In this document: positions 33,125-39,139 of the stretch, in pieces
Numbering within the stretch: the first letter of the stretch is position 1
Layout: each line of letters opens with the position of its first letter
From: Prevotellaceae bacterium
Lineage (GTDB): Bacteria; Bacteroidota; Bacteroidia; Bacteroidales; Bacteroidaceae
DNA length: 39,139 bases
Assembly (NCBI GenBank): GCA_030531085.1
Contig: JAUNOM010000024.1
Coordinates: forward strand, 1-39,139
Reading direction: 5' to 3'
Made by a program: the position numbers and the translations under genes
Notes under the pieces: generated by a model
Told to the model about the DNA's origin: nothing
The model's input: only the letters and a program-made list of their open reading frames with translations
Databases searched by the model: none

Positions 33125-34380
33125 TAGCCAAGGCAAAATCCATCAGTCACGGCATTAGGGCGGTACTGTACGTGTCAGGCGAATCGAGGAACAAGAAACA
33201 CCCCGAAAAGATAACGCGCATCTGCGACAACTTCATGCCGCAGGGCATGGACGCTTCGGGCATCTGGACGGAAATGAAGTTCGTCACCATGGACCGCCCC
33301 GACATCAAGAACAATGTCATACGCTTGGAGATAAGCCCGGCGATGGAGCATACCGAAGATTTCACGGTCGAGGACTGGCAGCAACTGTGGAACGACTTCG
33401 CGGCGGCTTTCGACAATCAGGAAATTCTGAATGAGGACGGCGAGGTCATTTCCGTGCCGACCAACATATCGGGCAGCAAGTCTTCCGTATGGCTGCACAG
33501 GGAATCCGACAGCGGCATACCTCACCTCCATGCCGTCGTATGCCGGATAGACGAGAACGGGAACATCAACAACGACCACGCCATCCACATCCGCGCACAT
33601 CGGGCGGCTGAACAGGTTGCCCGGCAAAGGGGATGGATAACAGCCAAACACATACATGAAAGCCGTATTCCGCAAGTCAGCGAGGACTGCATGGAGGCTT
33701 TGCGTGAACTGGACGAATGGTCTTGGGAGGGCTATGCGGAGAAACTTGCCGCCAAAGGCTACGAACTGCATCTGCGCAAGGACAAGAAAGACGTGATACG
33801 CGGCTATGTGCTTCACAAAGGCAGTTCAAGGTTCAAGGGCTCGGAACTTGGAAAGGGGCGCAACCTGACCGCATCCCGTATCGAGCGGACGTGGGATAAA
33901 CTGCATCCCGGACAGGCCGAACAGGAAAGCCCGACACCGAAGCGACCTGTTGTAATGGCTCCGAATCCGTCTGTTCACACCGAATCCGAACAGAAGCCAC
34001 AGGCCAATACCGGGCAGAACAATCCGGTTTACGAGGACTACACCGCATGGCAACCCGACCGCCTGCGCACGGAGTTCGAGCATGACGGAAAGAACTACGA
34101 CCGCTATATCCCCGAAAAGGTGCTTGACTGCCTGAACGACGAGTTCGACTACCGGGAAGTGGCCAACTGGCAGGCTTTGCAAAATCTGGCGATGGCCTTT
34201 TTTACGCTTGTTGCTTCTCCTTACGGGGAGGTTTCCGGCGGCGGTGGAGGCGGTTCGCAGCCCGAACTCAAATGGGGACGCGATCCGGAGGAGGACGAGA
34301 TTGAGTTCATGCGTCGTTGTGCGCGGGAGGCTTTGCACAGGCTCGGCATACAGAAGAAATCAGGAATGAAACGCAAATGA
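33121..34380 (+). CDS. relaxase (mobilisation nuclease)
   Basis: A 419-residue MobA/BmgA-like relaxase of the Bacteroides mobilizable-element type. The N-terminal domain has YVSGESRNKKH, and the metal-binding H-x-H is seen in GIPHLHAVVCRIDENG (near residues 134-136), with IHIRAHRAAEQVARQRGW after it. The C-terminal part holds a proline-rich linker (about 270-300) and a glycine run (SGGGGGGSQ, about 377). It nicks the origin of transfer and leads the strand into a recipient using a helper conjugative element; none of the helper genes are seen here. Start overlaps the MobC gene by 4 bases. Confidence 0.9.
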   Translation: MIAKAKSISHGIRAVLYVSGESRNKKHPEKITRICDNFMPQGMDASGIWTEMKFVTMDRPDIKNNVIRLEISPAMEHTEDFTVEDWQQLWNDFAAAFDNQEILNEDGEVISVPTNISGSKSSVWLHRESDSGIPHLHAVVCRIDENGNINNDHAIHIRAHRAAEQVARQRGWITAKHIHESRIPQVSEDCMEALRELDEWSWEGYAEKLAAKGYELHLRKDKKDVIRGYVLHKGSSRFKGSELGKGRNLTASRIERTWDKLHPGQAEQESPTPKRPVVMAPNPSVHTESEQKPQANTGQNNPVYEDYTAWQPDRLRTEFEHDGKNYDRYIPEKVLDCLNDEFDYREVANWQALQNLAMAFFTLVASPYGEVSGGGGGGSQPELKWGRDPEEDEIEFMRRCAREALHRLGIQKKSGMKRK

Positions 34381-34403
34381 CAACCCCATAAACACCAAAG
34401 ACA

Positions 34404-34940
34404 ATGAAACAACCCGATACGTCCGCTCTACGTGAGCGGCTTGCCAATTATACACCCGGACAGGAACTGGAGAAGGACAAGCAGGAGCTTGAAGGACTGC
34501 TTCAAGAAGTAAGCAACCAAATCCTTGCCATACGCAATTTGCTTAAGGAAATCAATGAACTCAAGGAAGAACTGCACGGCATACACGGAAGCCTGATGCA
34601 CACGGCCAAACGGGAGCGGGCGGCCTTCAATGCCCTGCTTGCGGCCAAGGACAGTGCAAACAATATTGTGGACGGCATCTGCAACGCCATTGTAAAAGCG
34701 GAACGGCATACCGTTATACAAGCCACAGTCAGCACGGACGAACTGGAAAAGGTAAACCAATGTTCCGCAGCTCACATCAAGGCGGAGGAAGGACTTTTGG
34801 AGAGGCATAGAAATAAATTGGCCAAATACCTCCATAGTGGTGAAGGCATTTGGCTCTCTGACCGCTGGCTCAAAATTCTGTTCGCCGTGCAGTTCCTATG
34901 TTATCTTGCGGTGGCATTATGGGTATTGTGTAAAAGGTAA
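34404..34940 (+). CDS. coiled-coil membrane-anchored protein
   Basis: A 178-residue protein with a coiled coil near 20-65 (DKQELEGLLQEVSNQILAIRNLLKEINELKEEL) and a single C-terminal membrane helix (KILFAVQFLCYLAVALWVL, about 157-175). It follows the relaxase by 23 bp. A tail-anchored coiled coil could tether the relaxosome to the membrane or to a coupling protein. This is inferred from architecture. It is the last gene of the apparent mobilizable element. Confidence 0.75.
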   Translation: MKQPDTSALRERLANYTPGQELEKDKQELEGLLQEVSNQILAIRNLLKEINELKEELHGIHGSLMHTAKRERAAFNALLAAKDSANNIVDGICNAIVKAERHTVIQATVSTDELEKVNQCSAAHIKAEEGLLERHRNKLAKYLHSGEGIWLSDRWLKILFAVQFLCYLAVALWVLCKR

Positions 34941-34949
34941 GATGTACTC

Positions 34950-35885
34950 CTATTTTCCCAATGATTTGAACATTTTACTAATGCAACGCTTCTTTTGTTC
35001 CATATTGGGATGGACATAGAGGTTGAGCGTGGTTGAAATGTCGGAGTGTCCTAACAGAACACTCACTGTTTTATAGTCACATCCGGCTTCAATGCAGCGT
35101 GTGGCAAAACTGTGGCGCAGCCCGTGGTACTTCAATTTGGGAATGCCGAGTTTGGCCATCAATTTGTTGTAGTAGTTGCGGTATGTACGTGGTTCTGTAG
35201 GGTGCTCGTCATTGGTAAGCACATAGAAATCATCATTGACAACCTTTTTTAAAGGTTTAATCATTGTGAGTAATTCTTTGCTCATAGGTATTGCACGGCA
35301 AGAGTTTTGGGTCTTGGGTGTGTTGATGACAAGTTCTGTGTGCTTCTTCTCTCCATCAATGATATAGATGCGTTCAATGGTACGACTGACGGTTATAGCG
35401 CCGTCAGCCACATTGACATCACTCCATTTCAAAGCACATATTTCCCCGATGCGTAGCCCTGTGCTAAGGCTGATATAAATGCCAAGCCCTGTAAAGGTGA
35501 AATGACTCTGGATATAGTTCAGAATTGCCCTATGATGGGCTACAGACAGCACTTCCAGTTCCTTATTTGCAGAGGCCGTTGGGTACTTTATATCCCATTC
35601 GTAATAATTCATCCATTCATTTTTGACCCCGTACTTCATCACCATTTTTAGGACTATCAGAATGTCCTTGACGGATTTGATGCTCAATCCTTTTTCTAAC
35701 TTTTGCAGGACGAAAGCCTGCACTTCCTTTTCATGGAGCGAATCACTATCCCCGAAACAAGGAATAATGTGGTTCTCCAAGATTAACACATAAGCCGCCA
35801 TTGTGGACTGCTTCACATAGGGTCGCTTGTACTCTTTCCAAGCTACCGAAATTTCTCTAATTGTCTTGTTACTCATGTTGTTCAT
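34950..35885 (-). CDS. tyrosine recombinase
   Basis: A 311-residue tyrosine recombinase. A SAM-like core-binding domain (residues 1-105) precedes the catalytic domain, which has STGLRIGEICAL (Arg I), HGLRHSFATRC (H-x-x-R) and LGHSDISTTLNLYVH (final His and Tyr). Its 3' end nearly meets the mobilisation gene at 34940. It may belong to a second, degenerate element with the lysozyme, or act as an invertase on nearby DNA. The 40-bp gap to the lysozyme gene has a small palindrome (tctct/agaga, about 35896-35911). Confidence 0.92.
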   Translation of the reverse strand: MNNMSNKTIREISVAWKEYKRPYVKQSTMAAYVLILENHIIPCFGDSDSLHEKEVQAFVLQKLEKGLSIKSVKDILIVLKMVMKYGVKNEWMNYYEWDIKYPTASANKELEVLSVAHHRAILNYIQSHFTFTGLGIYISLSTGLRIGEICALKWSDVNVADGAITVSRTIERIYIIDGEKKHTELVINTPKTQNSCRAIPMSKELLTMIKPLKKVVNDDFYVLTNDEHPTEPRTYRNYYNKLMAKLGIPKLKYHGLRHSFATRCIEAGCDYKTVSVLLGHSDISTTLNLYVHPNMEQKKRCISKMFKSLGK

Positions 35886-35925
35886 TTAATGATAAGTCTC
35901 TATAATTAGAGAAATATAATGAGCG

Positions 35926-36408
35926 ATGTTCATTTTTGTATGTTTTATATATGTATATGGCATACCTTGTCAAGGACAGGAGCTTGACAAGGAGCTGTTC
36001 CGCCGACTCCTTTTTTGCACAAGGTACTTTGAAGGATGGCACACCCAATCGACAACGCCCGGATATATAGGCTATGGTCATCAGATACAGACAGGTGAAA
36101 CATTTCCAATCGAGTTGACACGAAAACAGGCAGAAAACTTACTGGTGAACGATTTGCGCAAAATATACAGGATGTTCAAAAGCTACGGCAAGGATGCCTA
36201 TCTGCTCACGGCATTGGCCTATCAGATTGGACCATCCAAGCTTCTCGGAACAAATGGCTACCCCAAAAGTCTTTTGTTGAGGAAACTGGAAAATGGAGAC
36301 CGGGATATAAAGACATTATATCTCCGCTTCTGCAAATGGAATGGTCGTGCTGTAAAGTCTATCCGTGTCCGTAGAACTGTTGAGATGAAGTTATTGTACC
36401 AGCCATGA
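35926..36408 (+). CDS. CTn-type lysozyme (GH24-like)
   Basis: A 160-residue protein with a hydrophobic N-terminus (about residues 1-18, possible signal) and a T4-lysozyme-like domain: YFEGWHTQSTTPGYIGYGHQ (catalytic Glu), LTRKQAENLLVNDLRK, LTALAYQIGPSKLL and LRKLENGDRDIKTLYLRFCKWNG. This matches the lysozyme that ends the transfer region of Bacteroidales conjugative transposons. Here no tra gene is nearby, so it is a stray or remnant. The usual second acidic residue after the Glu is not obvious. Confidence 0.85.
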   Translation: MFIFVCFIYVYGIPCQGQELDKELFRRLLFCTRYFEGWHTQSTTPGYIGYGHQIQTGETFPIELTRKQAENLLVNDLRKIYRMFKSYGKDAYLLTALAYQIGPSKLLGTNGYPKSLLLRKLENGDRDIKTLYLRFCKWNGRAVKSIRVRRTVEMKLLYQP

Positions 36409-36461
36409 TTCACGTTGTCTCTGCCTTTATTATATATAAATAGGTATTAAAAAATAAAATC

Positions 36462-37676
36462 ATGACTTCTGTAAGGTTAAAATTCAATGGGGCTGCCGAG
36501 TCTAATAAAGGCGGCAGACTGTATTTTCAGGTCATTCACGACCGTGTGGTAAGGCAATTGGGTACAGGATACAATATTTATGAGGAAGAATGGGACGAAT
36601 GGGAAGGCGAAATTATCGTCCCACCGGGCATTTCAGATAAAAGAAGAAAAGAGCTGGACCATATCCGTGAGGAGATACGCTGGCAAAATAAAAGATTAGA
36701 CGGTATCATCTGTACGTTGAGTAACAGAGAAGAAGAATACACGGCTAACGATATTGTCAGCTTATTCCAAACTGAGAATAATGCACAACAGCCGACTGTA
36801 TTCAGTTTTTTCCGCAATCAAATCACACAGTTACGACAGATTGGAAAGGTAGGCACTGCCGCCACCTATCAGCAGACACTCAACAGCATCATGAGGTTCC
36901 TGCAAAACCGTGAACTGTCATTCGATGATATAACATCGGAGTTCATGCTTGCATACGAGGCATGGCTGCACTCCTCGCACCTCTGCCGCAACACCACCTC
37001 TTTTTATATGCGCATACTGCGCACCGTTTACAACAAGGCTATAGAACAACAGTTGACCGTTGACCAGCAACCGTTCAAGCACGTTTATACAGGCATTGAT
37101 AAAACCGCCAAGCGTGCTGTCTTTCTTGCCGACATCAGACGCATCAAGAATGCCAACCTGTCATATAGCCCTACCCTCGAATTCGCCCGTGACATTTTTC
37201 TGCTCTCTTTCTATCTCCGCGGCATAGCACCCATCGACCTTGCATTCCTGCGCAAGTCCGACCTGAGCAATGGCCATCTCACCTATTGCCGCCGCAAGAC
37301 AGGACAGCAGATAAATATTCAGTGGGAAAAGCACATGCAACAGATAATCGACAAATACCCCAATACAGGCACTCAATACATGTTGCCGTTCATACAGCAT
37401 GAAGACTGCACAGAGATGCAGCAATACCGTGTCATGGCACGCAAAATAAACCGCAAGTTGAAAAAACTTTCCTCACTGCTACGCATATCCACTCCATTGA
37501 CCTTGTATGTGGCACGTCACAGTTGGGCAAGCATTGCCTATGCTGAAAATGTGCCGGTCAGCGTCATCAGCGGAGCTATAGGGCACGATTCCGAAGCTAC
37601 CACACAAATTTATTTGGCTTCCATCCAAATCTCACGGATAGATCAAGCCAACCACAACATTTTAAGCAAGTTATAA
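36462..37676 (+). CDS. tyrosine recombinase, candidate promoter invertase
   Basis: A 404-residue tyrosine recombinase with an N-terminal arm-binding domain (1-90), a SAM-like domain (about 110-200) and a catalytic domain: FYLRGIAPIDLAFL (Arg I), LYVARHSWASIAYAE (usual HxxR has Tyr first), IGHDSEATTQIYLAS (final His and Tyr). The gene ends 26 bp before an inverted repeat that flanks a promoter pointing away from upxY. In Bacteroides, recombinases next to such segments invert them. I infer that this protein flips the segment, but the protein-site pairing is not shown by sequence alone. Confidence 0.9.
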   Translation: MTSVRLKFNGAAESNKGGRLYFQVIHDRVVRQLGTGYNIYEEEWDEWEGEIIVPPGISDKRRKELDHIREEIRWQNKRLDGIICTLSNREEEYTANDIVSLFQTENNAQQPTVFSFFRNQITQLRQIGKVGTAATYQQTLNSIMRFLQNRELSFDDITSEFMLAYEAWLHSSHLCRNTTSFYMRILRTVYNKAIEQQLTVDQQPFKHVYTGIDKTAKRAVFLADIRRIKNANLSYSPTLEFARDIFLLSFYLRGIAPIDLAFLRKSDLSNGHLTYCRRKTGQQINIQWEKHMQQIIDKYPNTGTQYMLPFIQHEDCTEMQQYRVMARKINRKLKKLSSLLRISTPLTLYVARHSWASIAYAENVPVSVISGAIGHDSEATTQIYLASIQISRIDQANHNILSKL

Positions 37677-37701
37677 GGCAATAACATGTTTAGCAAAATT
37701 T

Positions 37702-37910
37702 ACCCACTCTTAGAAAGAGTGAGTCAATTCGCTGCAAAGGTACGATTTTATTTGCACTTATTGGCATTTTAATCAAGAAAAGTACTGCTTGTTTAGCAAA
37801 ATTAACAATTTTACAGGCGCTATGTTTTGCTATTTTGAGCCATATATTTTCATAAAGTATTAAAAATCAACACAATTACATAAATTTACCCACTCTTTCT
37901 AAGAGTGGGT
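37702..37910. repeat. invertible promoter segment with 23-bp inverted sites
   Basis: The left site is 37702-37724 and the right site 37888-37910. Each has 10-bp arms, acccactctt and aagagtgggt (one base differs in the left site), around a 3-base centre, aga on the left and tct on the right. Only the centre gives polarity: reversing one site makes it match the other. The segment between them is 163 bp. The only Bacteroides -7 box I see inside is on the minus strand (37735-37742). Confidence 0.8.
37735..37742 (-). promoter_or_regulatory. -7 box in the invertible segment, OFF orientation
   Basis: Minus-strand TACCTTTG, 10 bp inside the left site, so RNA would run leftward toward the recombinase 3' end. 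After inversion it would lie 10 bp inside the right site and read into upxY. No good -33 box is seen at the expected place (GCCA). Confidence 0.55.
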
Positions 37911-38046
37911 CATAAATTGAGAGTAGAGTGATAAAAAATTATAAATCCTCCCCAAAGCCTGCGGTAAGGCTCAAAAATACCGATTTTATAGCGACAAGTT
38001 GCTCAAAACTTGCCGATGCCGTAGGCGTTTAATTAGTCCAAATCTT
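37911..38046 (+). promoter_or_regulatory. upxY leader with two small hairpins
   Basis: 136 bases between the right inverted site and the upxY start. They include agcct/aggct (37956-37960, 37967-37971) and caagtt/aacttg (37995-38000, 38007-38012). UpxY-type proteins act on the 5' leader of their own operon, so these are candidate pause or antitermination elements. Inference. Confidence 0.4.
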
Positions 38047-38601
38047 ATGGAAGAAAACAGCTGGTTTATAGCTGTAGTTACCCCCAACACGGAAACAGCA
38101 TGTAAGGACAAGCTCGAAAAGCTGTTCGCAAACAACAAGGATATAAAACTTGAATCCTATGTCCCTGTACAACGGGAATTGCATGAATGGCCCAGTACAG
38201 GTAAACGACATTGGGTTGACAGAAAAATATGTCCCTGTTACCTCTTTATCCATTGTAGCAGGGATGTCCGCTACGCCATAGCATGTCAGGCAAAGTTCAT
38301 CCTGCATTTTGTGATGGACAGAACCCGGCGCGATGAATCTGGTAAGGCAGACTTCGCCATGATTCCACACAGTCAGATGCTTGACTTCCAGCGCATGGTT
38401 GGCGATGCCGAGACACCTGTCTCCATTGATGTCTCCCGCCTAAAGGTTGGCAGCAAGGTGCGTGTAAAGAGCGGTCGTCTTGCAGGCATGGAAGGCTATC
38501 TCGTACAAGAGCCCAAGGGGAAGACCAAGCTCGCCATCCGCATCAATATGCTCGGATATGCTTCCACGGAAATCCCCATTGAGCTTCTCGAAGAGATTTA
38601 A
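38047..38601 (+). CDS. upxY: UpxY-family transcription antiterminator
   Basis: A 184-residue NusG paralogue. Residues 1-110 form the NGN domain (WFIAVVTPNTETACKDKLEKLF, ESYVPVQRELHEW, KICPCYLFIHC), and residues 135-184 hold the KOW domain (LKVGSKVRVKSGRLAGMEGYL, then IRINMLGYASTEIPIELL). I start at ATG 38047; earlier in-frame codons run into the leader. In Bacteroides, UpxY proteins prevent premature termination across capsular polysaccharide operons. The gene lies 136 bp after the invertible segment. The rest of the operon is outside the window. Confidence 0.93.
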   Translation: MEENSWFIAVVTPNTETACKDKLEKLFANNKDIKLESYVPVQRELHEWPSTGKRHWVDRKICPCYLFIHCSRDVRYAIACQAKFILHFVMDRTRRDESGKADFAMIPHSQMLDFQRMVGDAETPVSIDVSRLKVGSKVRVKSGRLAGMEGYLVQEPKGKTKLAIRINMLGYASTEIPIELLEEI

Positions 38602-38801
38602 TTGAACATATATTCACTTGCAACATCAAAACAAGGGCACATTTTCATCGGATCCAAATTATGATGACTGACAATCAACGCTTTCGGGTAACGCTCATGC
38701 AGTTCCTCCAGCAACCGTCTCAGCGCACGCTTCTGTGTATCAGTGTGCGTGTTCTTAGGAGTCTTGCCAAGACACAGCTGCGGCAATACAATCCAGATGT
38801 G
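38598..38801 (-). pseudogene. 3' remnant of an N-acetylmuramoyl-L-alanine amidase
   Basis: The minus strand encodes TDTQKRALRRLLEELHERYP, KALIVSHHNLDP and MCPCFDVASEY. This is the conserved end of the Bacteroidales element-associated amidase (GHRDL...CPCFD, the His and Cys that bind zinc). Upstream of residue IWIV the sequence no longer matches, so the first two thirds are lost. Its stop overlaps the upxY stop by 3-4 bases. This amidase is commonly found beside capsule loci, next to smalltalk and HU-like genes; here only the tail remains. Confidence 0.7.
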
Positions 38802-39011
38802 CACAGACTCATAGACCACCAATATCTCGAACTGCACAAGGGGCTTGAAGCCATATTCCGCACAACCACCCTCGGCATCTACAAGTACCAGGAAAATTTC
38901 GCCCGTCTCTATATACTCCACCAAGAACGGACAGCTAATCCCATCCTCCCCGACATACGAAAACTACGCCAGTTGGAAGCTGAGATGGAAGAGGCTGCAC
39001 ACGCATTATGA
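38661..39011 (+). CDS. hypothetical ORF after upxY, uncertain
   Basis: A 116-residue ORF. Its first half lies opposite the amidase remnant and may be only a shadow. Its second half (ENFARLYILHQERTANPILPDIRKLRQLEAEMEEAAHAL) looks protein-like. The position fits a second regulator such as UpxZ, but I do not see sequence resemblance to the UpxZ proteins I know. It ends in ATGA overlapping a 28-residue lysine-rich ORF (39008-39094). Confidence 0.35.
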   Translation: MMTDNQRFRVTLMQFLQQPSQRTLLCISVRVLRSLAKTQLRQYNPDVHRLIDHQYLELHKGLEAIFRTTTLGIYKYQENFARLYILHQERTANPILPDIRKLRQLEAEMEEAAHAL

Positions 39012-39094
39012 AAAGCAAAAAAAAGAAAGCGGCTTCATTAGGTGCCGAAGCCTATTGCGTGAAAAAAGTGTCTTTCTGGATATATAGTAATTAG
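39008..39094 (+). CDS. very short basic ORF
   Basis: A 28-residue lysine-rich ORF whose ATG overlaps the previous stop (ATGA). It begins MKSKKKKAASLGAEAYC and ends at TAG 39092-39094. The coupling is suggestive, but the ORF is too short to judge and lies on an uncertain gene. Confidence 0.2.
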   Translation: MKSKKKKAASLGAEAYCVKKVSFWIYSN

Positions 39095-39139
39095 TGTTCG
39101 CTGAATAATTCATATCACTCTGATATTTAGGTTTTTATA

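Larger units (their letters stand above)
25053..34940. mobile_element. integrative mobilizable element (inferred limits)
   Basis: Contains a tyrosine integrase, two small excisionase-like HTH proteins, a MobC-like protein coupled to an HxH relaxase, and a coiled-coil accessory protein, but no conjugation (Tra) machinery in view. This is the layout of a mobilizable element that borrows transfer functions. The limits are guessed from gene content; I could not find a direct-repeat pair (attL/attR). The left limit may lie further left, around 20900. Confidence 0.55.

Noticed and set aside
32456-33136. 226-residue minus-strand ORF opposite the MobC-like gene
   Set aside because: No recognisable motif; the opposite strand carries a clear RHH protein coupled to the relaxase.
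24809-34960. attL/attR direct repeats bounding the mobilizable element
   Set aside because: I compared the stretches around 24809-25130 and 34930-34960 and found no convincing repeat; a computed search is needed.
38661-39011. UpxZ assignment for the ORF after upxY
   Set aside because: Position fits, but I see no resemblance to UpxZ proteins, and half of the ORF is opposite the amidase remnant; kept only as an uncertain hypothetical.
1-39139. CRISPR array, tRNA or rRNA genes
   Set aside because: No evenly spaced repeats and no tRNA- or rRNA-like sequence was recognised by eye, though a short tRNA could be missed without a scanner.

Overview
The window looks like a chromosomal accessory region of a gut-type Bacteroidales bacterium, most plausibly Bacteroides, Phocaeicola or a close relative. 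The evidence is the recurrent Bacteroides-style promoter (-7 box TAnnTTTG, some with a -33 TTG/TTTG about 19-20 bp upstream), a UpxY-type NusG paralogue behind an invertible promoter, a Bacteroides-type mobilizable element, and typical Bacteroidales families (EFR1 ferredoxin-flavodoxin, DUF3795, CatA-like, CTn-type lysozyme). No rRNA, tRNA or CRISPR array was recognised.

Region 1 (1-7070) starts with a repeat-rich, gene-free stretch. An AraC regulator (minus strand) then diverges from an operon. The operon begins with a truncated paralogue of that regulator that has no DNA-binding domain. It continues with an exported alpha/beta hydrolase, a lipoprotein flavodoxin, a membrane-anchored flavodoxin, a Tat/lipobox flavodoxin-ferredoxin (EFR1) and an iron-alcohol-dehydrogenase homologue that has lost all four metal ligands. 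Four consecutive products carry export signals, so I read this as an extracytoplasmic flavin/iron-sulfur redox module. A strong terminator closes it.

Region 2 (7100-20240) is a set of mostly single genes. It contains a 1627-residue exonuclease-like/RecQ/UvrD fusion helicase with its own promoter, DUF3795, a radical SAM protein, HxlR and AraC regulators, a CatA-like acetyltransferase, YjbQ, an FKBP isomerase, a decayed DUF1273 (SLOG) gene, DUF1294, an RNase H-like protein without its acidic active site, YaaA and a DUF1016 nuclease carrying two embedded palindromes.

Region 3 (20260-24810) has a resolvase-like protein without the catalytic serine, divergent from a compact block of unrecognised genes: a frameshifted lipoprotein, two soluble proteins, a membrane protein and a helical, winged-helix-like protein.

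Region 4 (about 25050-34940) reads as an integrative mobilizable element. It holds a tyrosine integrase, excisionase-like HTH proteins, an accessory membrane protein, a MobC-like protein translationally coupled to an HxH relaxase, and a coiled-coil protein. An ATPase-nuclease (DUF234 type) appears to be cargo. A TGTGACATT motif lies in front of both the integrase and an excisionase-like gene.

Region 5 (34950-39139) is the front of a probable capsular polysaccharide locus: a minus-strand tyrosine recombinase, a CTn-type lysozyme, a second tyrosine recombinase, two 23-bp inverted sites around a 163-bp segment, then upxY. The only -7 box seen in the segment points away from upxY, so the assembled orientation appears OFF. 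An amidase remnant lies antisense directly behind upxY. The rest of the polysaccharide operon would lie beyond the window.
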